A stretch of 64,000 nt of DNA from DASXYG01 sp036502625. GTDB lineage: Bacteria; Actinomycetota; Actinomycetes; Streptosporangiales; Streptosporangiaceae. Position 1 is the first letter of the stretch. Each line of letters opens with the position of its first letter. The position numbers and the translations under genes were made by a program. Location of the stretch: the NCBI GenBank assembly GCA_036502625.1, contig DASXYG010000006.1, forward strand, positions 21,230 through 85,229, given 5' to 3'. Positions 1 through 9,830 of the stretch are shown here, piece after piece. The notes under the pieces were generated by a model. The model was not told the DNA's origin and ran no database searches. It was given only the letters and a program-made list of their open reading frames with translations.

Positions 1-1184
1 GCGTAGGGGCGGGCATCGCGGCGTACAAGGCGTGTGAGCTGCTCCGGCTGTTCACCGAGTCCGGCCACCGCGTCCGGGTGATCCCCACCGACGACGCCCT
101 GCGCTTCGTCGGCGCGCCCACCTGGGAGGCGCTGTCCGGCCAGCCGGTCGCGACCGGCGTCTGGTCCGACGTCCCCGACGTGCCGCACGTGCGGATCGGG
201 AAGAACGCCGACCTCGTCGTCGTGGCCCCGGCCACCGCCGACCTCCTCGCCCGCGCCGCGCACGGCCTCGCGTCCGACCTCCTGACCAACACGCTGCTCA
301 CGGCGCGATGTCCCCTCGTCTTCGCGCCCGCGATGCACACCGAGATGTGGCTGCACCCGGCCACACAGGCCAGCGTCGCGACGCTGCGGGAACGCGGCGC
401 CGTCGTCATCGAGCCCGCGTCCGGCCGCCTCACCGGCGCCGACACCGGCCCCGGGCGGCTGCCCGACCCCGGCGAGATCTTCTTCGCCGCGCGGCGCGTG
501 CTCCGGCGCGGCGCGTCCGGCGCCGGGCCCGACCTCGCGGGCCGCCACCTGGTCGTCTCCTCCGGCGGCACCCGCGAGTTCCTCGACCCCGTCCGCTTCC
601 TCGGCAACCGGTCGTCCGGCCGGCAGGGCCACGCCTTCGCGCGTACGGCCGTCGCCCGCGGCGCCCGCGTCACGCTCGTGACCTCCGCCGACCTGCCCGA
701 CCCCGCCGGCGCCGAGGTCGTCCGCGTCACGTCCGCGCGCGACATGCACGACGCCATGCGCACCGCGGCGTCCACCGCCGACGCCCTGGTCATGGCCGCC
801 GCCGTCGCCGACTTCCGGCCCGCGGCCTACCAGGACCACAAGATCAAGAAGTCCGGCGCGGAGCCCGACCCGATCGGCCTCACCCTCAACCCCGACATCC
901 TCGCCGAGCTGTCCGCCCACCGCCCCCGTCCGGGCCAGGTGGTCGTCGGCTTCGCCGCGGAGACCCACGACGTAGCCGAGAACGCCGCGGTGAAGCTCAA
1001 GAAGAAGGGCTGCGACCTCCTGGTCGTCAACCAGGTCGGCGACGGCATGGGCTTCGAGACCGCCGACAATGCCGCGGTCGTCATCAGCCCCGACGCCGAC
1101 CCCGTCCCGATCCCGTACGGCCCGAAGGAAGACCTCGCCGACGCGGTGTGGGACCTCGTCGCCGCACGCCTCCTCCGCGCCTAG
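1..1184 (+). CDS. coaBC: Bifunctional CoaBC (phosphopantothenoylcysteine decarboxylase / phosphopantothenate-cysteine ligase), 5' truncated
   Basis: CoA biosynthesis: the CoaB half joins 4'-phosphopantothenate to cysteine (CTP-dependent) and the CoaC half decarboxylates the product (FMN-dependent). The reading frame is already open at base 3 (VGAGIAAYKACELLRLF), so the start codon lies just outside the window; only a handful of residues are missing. The flavodoxin-like CoaC domain shows the VPH catalytic-histidine segment, APATADL, and PAMHTEMW, the actinobacterial form of the PxMNxxMW motif with His for Asn. The CoaB domain follows with SSGGTREFLDPVRF, NRSSGRQG, AAAVADF and the KIKKSG lysine cluster. 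Total visible length is 393 residues, matching the usual about 400-410. It stands upstream of metK, as in many actinobacteria. Confidence 0.97.
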   Translation, partial: VGAGIAAYKACELLRLFTESGHRVRVIPTDDALRFVGAPTWEALSGQPVATGVWSDVPDVPHVRIGKNADLVVVAPATADLLARAAHGLASDLLTNTLLTARCPLVFAPAMHTEMWLHPATQASVATLRERGAVVIEPASGRLTGADTGPGRLPDPGEIFFAARRVLRRGASGAGPDLAGRHLVVSSGGTREFLDPVRFLGNRSSGRQGHAFARTAVARGARVTLVTSADLPDPAGAEVVRVTSARDMHDAMRTAASTADALVMAAAVADFRPAAYQDHKIKKSGAEPDPIGLTLNPDILAELSAHRPRPGQVVVGFAAETHDVAENAAVKLKKKGCDLLVVNQVGDGMGFETADNAAVVISPDADPVPIPYGPKEDLADAVWDLVAARLLRA

Positions 1185-1495
1185 GCGATCCCGCCGGGGG
1201 TGCCCGGAAAAGGAAATGGCGTGAATTTCCGGCGATGGCGTCCGTTTCTCAGGGTGGCCGTGGGGCTTGGGTAAGGTGGGGGCACAACACGGCTTGGCTC
1301 CGGTGTCCCGCGACGACCGACGAATTCTGTTGCGCTCCTCGCGCGGCGTTGCTCGAAGGTGCGCAGCGGGGCGTCGGTCCCGGCCGGACCGGGAGTGGAT
1401 AGACTCCCCGCCGTCATCTAGTGTCCTCAACAGCATTGCCCGTACGCAATGCGTAGGAAATGCCAGCCAGCAGCCGCTGCAAGGGAGTCACGTAC
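1185..1495 (+). other. coaBC-metK intergenic region (no gene seen)
   Basis: About 310 bases without a supportable gene. It ends in an AGGGAG ribosome-binding site at 1483-1488, which serves metK. The stretch is somewhat less GC-rich than its neighbours and probably carries the metK promoter, but I could not pick a convincing -35/-10 pair. I looked for the conserved core of a SAM-I or SAM-IV riboswitch in front of metK and did not see it. Confidence 0.5.
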
Positions 1496-2692
<1,197 letters not shown>

Positions 2693-2715
2693 TCCTCCGG
2701 CGAACATCCCGCGAT

Positions 2716-2747
2716 CACCCGGCGCCGCCTGAGTGCGGCGCCGGGTG
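2716..2747 (+). terminator. Terminator-like hairpin after metK
   Basis: A perfect 13-bp GC-rich stem (2716-2728 pairs with 2735-2747) around a 6-nt loop, starting 24 nt after the metK stop. There is no U-tract, which is usual for actinobacterial terminators. It separates metK from priA, whose ribosome-binding site starts 16 nt further on, so it may also modulate read-through into priA. Confidence 0.75.
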
Positions 2748-2774
2748 TCGTACGGATCTGGTAGGACGGGTGCC

Positions 2775-4856
2775 GTGACGTCCGGACCCGCTGATCAGCC
2801 GCTGCTCGAACTCGACGTGCCCGCGGCCGGACCGGGCCGGAAAGTGGCGCGCCCGAAGACGCGGAAGCCGAAGAAGCGCCCCGAGGCCGCGGAGACCCGT
2901 CCCGTGGCGCGGGTGGCCGTCGACCTCCCGCTCCCGCATCTGGACCGCCCGTTCGACTACCTCGTGCCCGCCGATTCCGACGACACGGCGGTGCCTGGCG
3001 TCCGCGTCCGCGTCCGCTTCGCCGGCCAGCTCGTCGACGGCTTCCTGCTCGACCGGGTCGCCGAGTCGGGCCACACGGGCAGGCTCGCGTTCCTGGAGCG
3101 CGTCGTGTCGCCCGAGCCGGTGCTGACGCCGGAGGTCGCCGTCCTGGCCCGAGACGTCGCCGACCGCTACGCGGGAACGCTCGCCGACGTCCTGCGCCTC
3201 GCCGTGCCGCCGCGCCACGCCAGGGTCGAGGCCGAGGCCGCGCCGGAGCCCGCCTCCGCGCCCGAGCCGCCCGAGCCGGGGCCGCTGGGCGCGTACCCCA
3301 CCGGGCCCGAGTACCTCGCCGCGCTGGCCAAGGGCGGCGCGCCGCGCGCGGTGTGGACGGCGCTGCCCGGCCCCGACCACTGGCCCGCCGCGGTGGCCAC
3401 GGCGGTGCGCGCGGCGCTCGCCGCCGGCCGCGGCGCCGTGGTCGTCGCGCCCGACGGCCGCGACGTCGCCCGCATCGACGCCGCGCTGACCGCCGAGCTG
3501 GGCGCCGGGCGGCACGTGGCGCTCACCGCGGAACTCGGCCCGGCCGAGCGCTACCGCCGCTGGCTCGCGGTGCGGCGCGGCGGCGTCAAGGCCGTCGTCG
3601 GCACCCGCGCGGCCCAGTTCGCGCCCGTCCACGACCTCGGCCTGGTCGTGCTGTGGGACGACGGCGACGACACCCACGCCGAGAAGCACGCCCCGTACCC
3701 GCATTCCCGCGAGGTGCTCGCGCTGCGCGCCCACCGCTCGGGCGCCGCGGCGCTGTTCGGCTCGTTCACGCGCACGGCCGAGACCACCCAGCTCATCGCC
3801 GCCGGATGGGCCGGCCCGCTGCATGCCGACCGCGCCACCGTCCGGTCCTACGCCCCGCGCGTCAGCCCCGCCGGTGACGACGCCGAGCTGGCGCGCGACC
3901 AGGCGGCCAGGTCGGCGCGGCTGCCGAGCGTGGCGCTGCGCGCGGCCCGCGCGGGGCTGGCCACCGGCCCGGTGCTGATCCAGGTGCCGCGCCGCGGCTA
4001 CCTCCCGGCGCTGGCCTGCGCGCGCTGCCGCGCCCCGGCGCGGTGCCCGAGCTGCCAGGGGCCGCTGTCGCTGAAGTCCGCCCACGCCGTGCCGTACTGC
4101 CGGTGGTGCGGGCGGCTCGCCGGCGACCGCCGCTGCCCGTCGTGCGCGGCCACGGCGGTGCGCGCGATCGTCGTGGGCGCCCGGCGTACGGCCGAGGAGC
4201 TGGGCCGGGCGTTCCCGTCGGTGCCCGTGCGCACCTCCGGCCGCGACGGCGTGCTCGCCCACATCGACGCCGCGCCCGCCCTCGTGGTGAGTACACCGGG
4301 CGCCGAGCCCGTCGCCGAGGGCGGCTACGCGGCGGCGCTGCTGCTCGACGGCTGGGTGCTGGTCGGCCGCCCGGACCTCCGGGCCGCCGAGGAGACGCTG
4401 CGCCGGTGGATGAACGCCGCCGCGCTGGTGCGCCCCGGGCCGGACGGCGGCCAGGTCGTGGTGCTCGCCGACGCCGGGCTGCCGGTCGTGCAGGCGCTCA
4501 TCCGGTGGGACCCCGTGACGCACGCGGAGCGCGAGCTGGCCGAGCGCGCGGAGCTGGCGTTCCCTCCGGTGGCGCGCATGGCCGCGGTGACGGGCGCGCC
4601 CGATGCCGTACGCGACCTGCTGGCCCACGCCGAATTGCCGCCGGGCGCGGACGTCCTCGGCCCGGTTCCCGCCGAACCCGCCCGCCGCGGGGGCGACGAC
4701 GACTCCACGGGTGCCCTGGAGCGGGCCCTGGTGCGCGTCAGGCGGCCGGACGGCGCCGCCCTGGCCCGCGCGCTGCGGGCCGCCCAAGGGGTGCGCAGCG
4801 CACGAAAGGCGGCCGATCCGGTACGGGTCCGGGTCGATCCGGTCGAGGGGATCTGA
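2775..4856 (+). CDS. priA: Probable replication restart protein PriA (ATPase-degenerate actinobacterial form)
   Basis: Primosomal protein N', which recognises stalled forks and reloads the replisome. The 693-residue protein has the N-terminal DNA-binding domain (VAVDLPLPHLDRPFDYLVP), a degenerate helicase core and the zinc-binding cysteines of PriA around residues 414-457 (CARC, CPSC, CRWC, CPSC). The helicase motifs are decayed: there is no GxGKT Walker A, and the usual DEAH box reads LWDDGDDTH, so ATP-driven unwinding is unlikely. This degeneration is known for actinobacterial PriA. I use the GTG at 2775 because AGGACGGG precedes it by about 5 nt; a longer frame from 2733 would start inside the metK terminator hairpin. 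Confidence 0.93.
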   Translation: MTSGPADQPLLELDVPAAGPGRKVARPKTRKPKKRPEAAETRPVARVAVDLPLPHLDRPFDYLVPADSDDTAVPGVRVRVRFAGQLVDGFLLDRVAESGHTGRLAFLERVVSPEPVLTPEVAVLARDVADRYAGTLADVLRLAVPPRHARVEAEAAPEPASAPEPPEPGPLGAYPTGPEYLAALAKGGAPRAVWTALPGPDHWPAAVATAVRAALAAGRGAVVVAPDGRDVARIDAALTAELGAGRHVALTAELGPAERYRRWLAVRRGGVKAVVGTRAAQFAPVHDLGLVVLWDDGDDTHAEKHAPYPHSREVLALRAHRSGAAALFGSFTRTAETTQLIAAGWAGPLHADRATVRSYAPRVSPAGDDAELARDQAARSARLPSVALRAARAGLATGPVLIQVPRRGYLPALACARCRAPARCPSCQGPLSLKSAHAVPYCRWCGRLAGDRRCPSCAATAVRAIVVGARRTAEELGRAFPSVPVRTSGRDGVLAHIDAAPALVVSTPGAEPVAEGGYAAALLLDGWVLVGRPDLRAAEETLRRWMNAAALVRPGPDGGQVVVLADAGLPVVQALIRWDPVTHAERELAERAELAFPPVARMAAVTGAPDAVRDLLAHAELPPGADVLGPVPAEPARRGGDDDSTGALERALVRVRRPDGAALARALRAAQGVRSARKAADPVRVRVDPVEGI

Positions 4857-4878
4857 ACCGAGGGCCGCGCGGACGACG

Positions 4879-4884
4879 TAGGCT
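4879..4884 (+). promoter_or_regulatory. -10 box TAGGCT for a leaderless transcript
   Basis: TAGGCT matches the actinobacterial TANNNT -10 and ends 7 nt before the GTG at 4892, so transcription would begin at or next to the start codon. No ribosome-binding site is seen for that GTG. The same arrangement recurs in front of several other genes in the window. Confidence 0.55.
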
Positions 4885-4891
4885 GCGTTGC

Positions 4892-6718
4892 GTGCCGAAG
4901 GACATGGTTGACGTGACCATCGCCGAGCTGGAGGCGTGGTCCATGCGTTCGGGGACCAGCGTTGACCTCGGTGAGATGCAGGTTCTGCTCGCGCTGTGCC
5001 GCGACCACCTGGACCTCACGGCGCCCCAGGAGCTCAGCGGAGGCGACCTGCGGCACCTGCTTCTCGACGTCTACCCGCAGACGGTCCTCACCTCCGGCGC
5101 CGATGCCGCTGCCGTACCAACGGCGCGCTGCCTGCTCGAGTTCCTCGACGCCACGAACCGCCTGCCCGCGCGTACGCTCCAGCACCTCAAGCGCGAGCTC
5201 GACGACGTGGAGCCGCTGTTCGCCGGCGCGGTCGACGACCCGTCGCGCTGGGGCCCGGCGCGGCGGCTGACCGAGGCGATGGTGGCCGACGGGGTCGACG
5301 TCAGCGACGCGGTCGCCCTCCAGGGCTGGATCTCCGACTTCAACGACAGCCCGGCGCAGGAGCGCTACGAGCTCACCGGCGGCCCCTGGCTGGACGCCGA
5401 CGACGGCCAGATGCCGTCCCTGCCCCCCGTACGCCTGGCGCCGGTCGAGGACCTCGCCCGGCGTGCGCGCGAGGCGCGGCGGCTGCACGACATCCGGCGG
5501 CTCGCCCTGTGGGTGACGAGCACGCCCGACGGGTCGCGCCAGGTGACGGCCACCGGCGTGCTGCGCCGCGCCGACGCCCGCGCGGCGATCGACGACCTCG
5601 GCCTGGTGCCGCCGGAGCGGTGCGGCGGCCCGGCGTGGCCGCGCAGCGCCGCCGACGTCCACGAGCTGCACGACCGCTGGTGCCTGGCCGTCGAGTCGGG
5701 CATGCTGCGGCCGGTCGGCGCGTGGGCGCTGCCCGGCCCGGCGCGCGACGTCCCCGAGTCCGGTTCCGACGACGCCCTGCTCGAGCTCTGGTACCAGGCG
5801 TTCTGCTGGATGATCGACCGCCCCGAGGGCGGCCCGGTCCGCACCGACGTCGCCGAGTCCGTCATCGCCGAGCAGATCCCCGAGCTCCTCGTGCTGCTCT
5901 ACGGCGCCGAGCAGCCGGTCGTGGTCGACGAGCTCATGGACGAACTGGCCCGCGACGCCTGGTTCGCGACCGGCGATGACGACGACCCCGGCTGGAACCG
6001 GGCGCTGGCACGCGCGCTGCGCACCGGGTTCACCGAGCTGTCCGCCGACCTCGGCGTGGTCGACGTCGACGGCGAGCGGGTGGCGCTGAGCGCGCTCGGC
6101 ACGTGGGGCATGCGCCGCCGGCTGACCGCCGAGGGCTACGAGGCGCCCGCGGTGGGCGCGCTCGCCGGCTCCCCGGCCGCCGACCTGCTCGACGGCATCG
6201 GCGGCTACTCCGAGGACGCCGCGGCCGACGAGATCACCACCTGGCTGGCCAGGCGCGACCCCCTGACCGCCGCCGAGGAGCTGGTCGCCGCCGCGCGCGA
6301 CGCCACACCCGTACGCCGCCAGATGGCGTTCGCGCTGCTCGACCAGGTGCCGGGCGCCGCCGAGCCCATCGTGCGGGCCGCGCTCGACGAGCACGACCTC
6401 CGTCCGTACGCCGCGGTCTGGCTGGCCAACCGGGAGCTCGAACCCGTCGTGGAGACCAGCGTCGAGGAGACGTCCTGGCTGCTCATCGACATGGGCGCGG
6501 CGCTGATCGACACCGGTGACCCCGCCTACCTCGCCGAGCAGCTCGGCCTGGAGATCCCCGCGGGCGAGCTGGCGCGCCGCGTGGAGGACCTCTGGCGCGT
6601 CGAGCATCCCCGCGCCGCCGATGTCCTCACGGCCATCGGCGACCACCACCCCGACCAGACGGTGGCGAAGGCGGCGCGCAAGGCGTCGTTCCGCGCCCGC
6701 TCCCGCGCCCTCGCGTAA
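4892..6718 (+). CDS. Conserved hypothetical protein between priA and def
   Basis: A 608-residue acidic, Leu/Ala/Asp-rich, soluble protein that I do not recognise. There is no signal peptide, membrane segment or recognisable catalytic motif. The N-terminal 150 residues are helical in character; around residues 480-570 there are short repeated helices (EDAAADEITTWLARRDP, RQMAFALLDQVPG, LRPYAAVWLANRELEP) that look like HEAT/ARM-type packing. GTG 4892 is preferred because of the leaderless promoter; ATG 4904 (MVDVTIAELEAW) is the alternative. Codon use matches its neighbours, so it is native rather than acquired. Its place between replication-restart and start-methionine genes gives no clear role. 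Confidence 0.8.
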   Translation: MPKDMVDVTIAELEAWSMRSGTSVDLGEMQVLLALCRDHLDLTAPQELSGGDLRHLLLDVYPQTVLTSGADAAAVPTARCLLEFLDATNRLPARTLQHLKRELDDVEPLFAGAVDDPSRWGPARRLTEAMVADGVDVSDAVALQGWISDFNDSPAQERYELTGGPWLDADDGQMPSLPPVRLAPVEDLARRAREARRLHDIRRLALWVTSTPDGSRQVTATGVLRRADARAAIDDLGLVPPERCGGPAWPRSAADVHELHDRWCLAVESGMLRPVGAWALPGPARDVPESGSDDALLELWYQAFCWMIDRPEGGPVRTDVAESVIAEQIPELLVLLYGAEQPVVVDELMDELARDAWFATGDDDDPGWNRALARALRTGFTELSADLGVVDVDGERVALSALGTWGMRRRLTAEGYEAPAVGALAGSPAADLLDGIGGYSEDAAADEITTWLARRDPLTAAEELVAAARDATPVRRQMAFALLDQVPGAAEPIVRAALDEHDLRPYAAVWLANRELEPVVETSVEETSWLLIDMGAALIDTGDPAYLAEQLGLEIPAGELARRVEDLWRVEHPRAADVLTAIGDHHPDQTVAKAARKASFRARSRALA

Positions 6719-6755
6719 GCCGCGGCGCGTGGGGCGGAGTGTCCGTCGGGCTCAC

Positions 6756-6761
6756 TAGACT
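6756..6761 (+). promoter_or_regulatory. Candidate -10 box TAGACT upstream of def
   Basis: TAGACT fits TANNNT and lies 40 nt before the def start codon, giving a short leader with an ACGGAG ribosome-binding site. No clear -35 element is visible. Confidence 0.4.
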
Positions 6762-6801
6762 GGGCTGCCATCGAACGCGTCACCCCACGAACGGAGCCGT
6801 T

Positions 6802-7347
6802 GTGGCCGTCAAGCCGATCCGCCTGTTCGGCGACCCGGTGCTGCGCACCCCCGCCGACCCGGTCCGCGACTTCGACAAGGAGCTACGGCGGCTGGTCAAG
6901 GACCTGACGGACACCATGCTCGACGCCCCCGGCGCCGGGCTGGCCGCCCCGCAGCTCGGCGTCTCGCTGCGCGTGTTCACCTACAACGTGGACGACGTGG
7001 TGGGCCACCTGATCAACCCGACGCTCGAACTGTCCGAGGAGGAGCAGGACGGCGACGAGGGCTGCCTGTCCATCCCCGGGCTGGCGTTCCCGTGCGTCCG
7101 CGCGCTGCGCACGGTCGCGAAGGGGTTCGACATGTACGGCGAGCCGGTCACCATCGACGGCAGCGAGATGCTGGCGCGCTGCGTCCAGCACGAGACCGAC
7201 CACCTCGACGGCATCCTGTTCGTCGACCGGCTCGACGCCGAGCAGCGCAAGCTCGCGATGAAGGCGATCCGCGAGGCCGAGTGGTACGGCCAGACCCCGC
7301 CGACCGTACGGGTGTCGCCGCACCCGACCGGCGGTTCGGCGTTCTGA
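6802..7347 (+). CDS. def: Peptide deformylase
   Basis: Removes the formyl group from the initiator methionine of nascent proteins. All three family motifs are present in the 181-residue product: GAGLAAPQ (44-51), EGCLS (86-90) and QHETDHLDG (129-137). The metal ligands are Cys88, His130 and His134, with Glu131 as the catalytic base. GTG 6802 is chosen because ACGGAG (6791-6796) stands 5 nt upstream and MAVKPIRLFGDPVLR is the normal N-terminus; an upstream GTG at 6739 would add 21 atypical residues. It is followed 35 nt later by fmt, its functional partner in the formyl-methionine cycle. Confidence 0.97.
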   Translation: MAVKPIRLFGDPVLRTPADPVRDFDKELRRLVKDLTDTMLDAPGAGLAAPQLGVSLRVFTYNVDDVVGHLINPTLELSEEEQDGDEGCLSIPGLAFPCVRALRTVAKGFDMYGEPVTIDGSEMLARCVQHETDHLDGILFVDRLDAEQRKLAMKAIREAEWYGQTPPTVRVSPHPTGGSAF

Positions 7348-7382
7348 GACCTCTGACAAACGGAAAGGCGGCAGGTCCGAGC

Positions 7383-8306
7383 ATGCGGCTTGTCTTCGCG
7401 GGAACGCCCGAGGTCGCGGTGCCCGCGCTCGAGGCGCTGCTGGCCTCGGCGCACGAGGTCGTGGGCGTCGTCACCCGGCCGGACGCACCGTCCGGCCGCG
7501 GCCGTCACCTGCACCCCAGTCCGGTGGCCGAGCGCGCCGCCGAGGCGGGCCTGGAGATCCTGAAGCCGGCGAAGGCCCGCGACCCGGAGTTCCTCGCCCG
7601 GCTCGCGGAGATCGCCCCCGACTGCTGCCCGGTCGTGGCGTACGGCGCGCTGCTGCCGCGCGCCGCGCTGGACATCCCGCGGCACGGCTGGGTCAACCTG
7701 CACTTCTCGCTGCTGCCCGCGTGGCGCGGCGCCGCCCCGGTGCAGCACGCCGTGCTCAACGGCGACGACATCACCGGCGCCACCACGTTCCAGATCGTCG
7801 AGGCGATGGACGCCGGGCCGGTCTACGGCGTGATGACCGAGGTCATCGGCCCGCACGACACCTCAGGCGACCTCCTCGGGCGGCTCGCCACGGCGGGCGC
7901 GGGCCTGCTGACCGCGACGCTCGACGGCATCGCGTCCGGCGACATCGAGGCGCGCCCCCAGCCGGAGGAGGGGGTGAGCCTGGCGCCGAAGCTGACGGTC
8001 GACGACGCCCGGGTCGACTGGGCGGCGCCGGCCATCCGCGTCGACCGCCTGGTCCGCGCCTGCACACCCGCGCCCGGCGCGTGGACGACCTTCCGCGGCG
8101 AACGCGTCAAGCTCGGCCCCGTCCGCCTGGCCGACGAGGGCCCGGCGGAGCCCGGCGCGCTCCAGGTCGAGCGCCACCGCGTGCTCGCCGGCACCGGCAG
8201 CACCCCGGTCGAGCTCGGCGAGGTCCAGGCCAAGGGCAAGCGCCCGATGCCCGCCGCCGACTGGGCGCGCGGCGTGCGCCCCGAGACGACCGAGCGGCTC
8301 GCCTGA
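7383..8306 (+). CDS. fmt: Methionyl-tRNA formyltransferase
   Basis: Formylates initiator Met-tRNA with 10-formyltetrahydrofolate. The 307-residue length is normal. The catalytic signature NLHFSLLPAWRG places the catalytic trio at Asn105, His107 and Asp143 (MDAGP). The N-terminal Rossmann half starts MRLVFAGTPEVAVPAL, and the C-terminal OB-fold half ends KGKRPMPAADWARG. Its stop codon overlaps the rsmB start by one base (TGATG), so def-fmt-rsmB behaves as one translation-quality operon. Confidence 0.97.
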   Translation: MRLVFAGTPEVAVPALEALLASAHEVVGVVTRPDAPSGRGRHLHPSPVAERAAEAGLEILKPAKARDPEFLARLAEIAPDCCPVVAYGALLPRAALDIPRHGWVNLHFSLLPAWRGAAPVQHAVLNGDDITGATTFQIVEAMDAGPVYGVMTEVIGPHDTSGDLLGRLATAGAGLLTATLDGIASGDIEARPQPEEGVSLAPKLTVDDARVDWAAPAIRVDRLVRACTPAPGAWTTFRGERVKLGPVRLADEGPAEPGALQVERHRVLAGTGSTPVELGEVQAKGKRPMPAADWARGVRPETTERLA

Positions 8307-9793
8307 TGCCGGCCAACGACTCCCGGCCCCGCGGCCCCCGTCCGAGCAACGACCAGCGCGGTGCGCGCGGCGGCCGCCGCGAGGGCGGCGCGGGCAGGCG
8401 CGGGCGCCCGTCCGAGTCCGATCCGCGCGCCGTCGCGTACGAGGTGCTGCGCGCCGTCGACGAGCGCGACGCCTACGCGAACCTCGTGCTGCCGCAACTG
8501 CTCAGGGAGCGGGGGCTCGGCGGGCGCGACGCCGCGCTTGCCACCGAGCTGACGTACGGCACGCTGCGCGGCCGCGGCACGTACGACGCGGTGCTCGACC
8601 TCTGCAGCGACCGCCCGGTCGACCGCATCGACCCCGCGCTGCTCGACGCCCTGCGGCTCGGCGCGCACCAGTTGCTGCGCACCCGCGTGCCCGCCCACGC
8701 CGCCGTGGCCACCACGGTGAACCTGGCGCGCGCGCATGCCGGCGAGGGGCCGTCGCGGTTCGCGAACGCGATCCTCCGCAAGATCACCTCACGCGACCTC
8801 GACGGCTGGCTGGAGATCGCCGCACCGGCGCTCGCGGACGACCCCGTGGGCCACCTGTCCGTCGTGCACAGCCACCCGCGCTGGATCGTGTCGTCCCTGC
8901 GCGACGCCGTCGGCGGCGACCTCGGCGCGCTCGACGCCCTGCTCGCCGCGGACAACGCCGCGCCCGGCGTCACGCTGGTCGCGAAGCCGGGCCAGGCCAC
9001 CCGCGACGAGCTCGCCGACGCGGGCGCCGTGCGCGCGACGTGGTCGCCGTACGGCGCGTACCTCCCGGCCGGCGACCCGGCGCGCATCACCGCCGTGGCC
9101 GACGGCCGCGCGGCCGTGCAGGACGAGGCCAGCCAGCTCGTCGCCCTGGCGCTGGCCGCCGCGCCGCTCGACGGCGCACCGGTCGGCGCGTCCGAGACGC
9201 CGGGCACCTGGCTCGACATGTGCGCGGGCCCCGGCGGCAAGGCGTCGGTGCTGGCCGGGCTCGCCGGTGAGCGCGGTTCGCGGCTGCTCGCCGCCGACTC
9301 CGGGCGCAACCGCGCGAAGCTGGCGCGGCGTGCGCTGCGCGGCGCCGCCGCGGCCGGCCACGCCGCGGTGGTCGTCGCCGACGGCACCGAACCCGCCTGG
9401 CCGTCCGCGGCCTTCGACCGCGTGCTGGTGGACGCCCCGTGCACCGGCCTGGGCGCGCTGCGCCGCCGCCCGGAGGCGCGCTGGCGGCGCGGCCCCGAGT
9501 CGGTGTCGGAGCTGAGCCAGATCCAGCGGCGGCTGCTCGCCTCCGCGCTCGACACCGTGCGCCCCGGCGGCGTCGTCGCGTACGTCACCTGCTCGCCGCA
9601 CCTCGCGGAGACCCGCGTGGTCGTCGACGACACGCTCCGCGCCCGTACGGACACCGAGGTCCTCGACGCCCCGGCCATCCTCACGTCCGCGCTGGACGCA
9701 CCGCCGGACCTCGACCCCGGCCCGTACCTCTGGTTCTGGCCGCACCGCCACCGCACCGACGCGATGTTCTGCGCCCTGCTCCGCCGCACGTAG
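8306..9793 (+). CDS. rsmB: 16S rRNA m5C967 methyltransferase RsmB
   Basis: SAM-dependent cytosine-5 methyltransferase of 16S rRNA (Sun/Fmu family), 495 residues. The order is: an Arg/Gly-rich unstructured N-terminus (about 40 residues), an NusB-like RNA-binding domain (SDPRAVAYEVLRAVDERDAYAN), then the Rossmann methyltransferase. The SAM-binding motif DMCAGPGGKAS is near residue 304. The two family cysteines are in DAPCTGLG (about 378) and TCSPH (about 429, the nucleophile). It starts at the ATG overlapping the fmt stop codon. Confidence 0.95.
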   Translation: MPANDSRPRGPRPSNDQRGARGGRREGGAGRRGRPSESDPRAVAYEVLRAVDERDAYANLVLPQLLRERGLGGRDAALATELTYGTLRGRGTYDAVLDLCSDRPVDRIDPALLDALRLGAHQLLRTRVPAHAAVATTVNLARAHAGEGPSRFANAILRKITSRDLDGWLEIAAPALADDPVGHLSVVHSHPRWIVSSLRDAVGGDLGALDALLAADNAAPGVTLVAKPGQATRDELADAGAVRATWSPYGAYLPAGDPARITAVADGRAAVQDEASQLVALALAAAPLDGAPVGASETPGTWLDMCAGPGGKASVLAGLAGERGSRLLAADSGRNRAKLARRALRGAAAAGHAAVVVADGTEPAWPSAAFDRVLVDAPCTGLGALRRRPEARWRRGPESVSELSQIQRRLLASALDTVRPGGVVAYVTCSPHLAETRVVVDDTLRARTDTEVLDAPAILTSALDAPPDLDPGPYLWFWPHRHRTDAMFCALLRRT

Positions 9794-9830
9794 CCGGCCC
9801 GGTGTCGGTGGGCGGTGCGACACTGGGCGG

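Noticed and set aside
1185..1495. SAM riboswitch upstream of metK
   Set aside because: The position is tempting, but I could not find the conserved SAM-I or SAM-IV cores.
2733..2774. N-terminal extension of PriA from an upstream start
   Set aside because: It would begin inside the metK terminator hairpin and lacks a ribosome-binding site; GTG 2775 has one.
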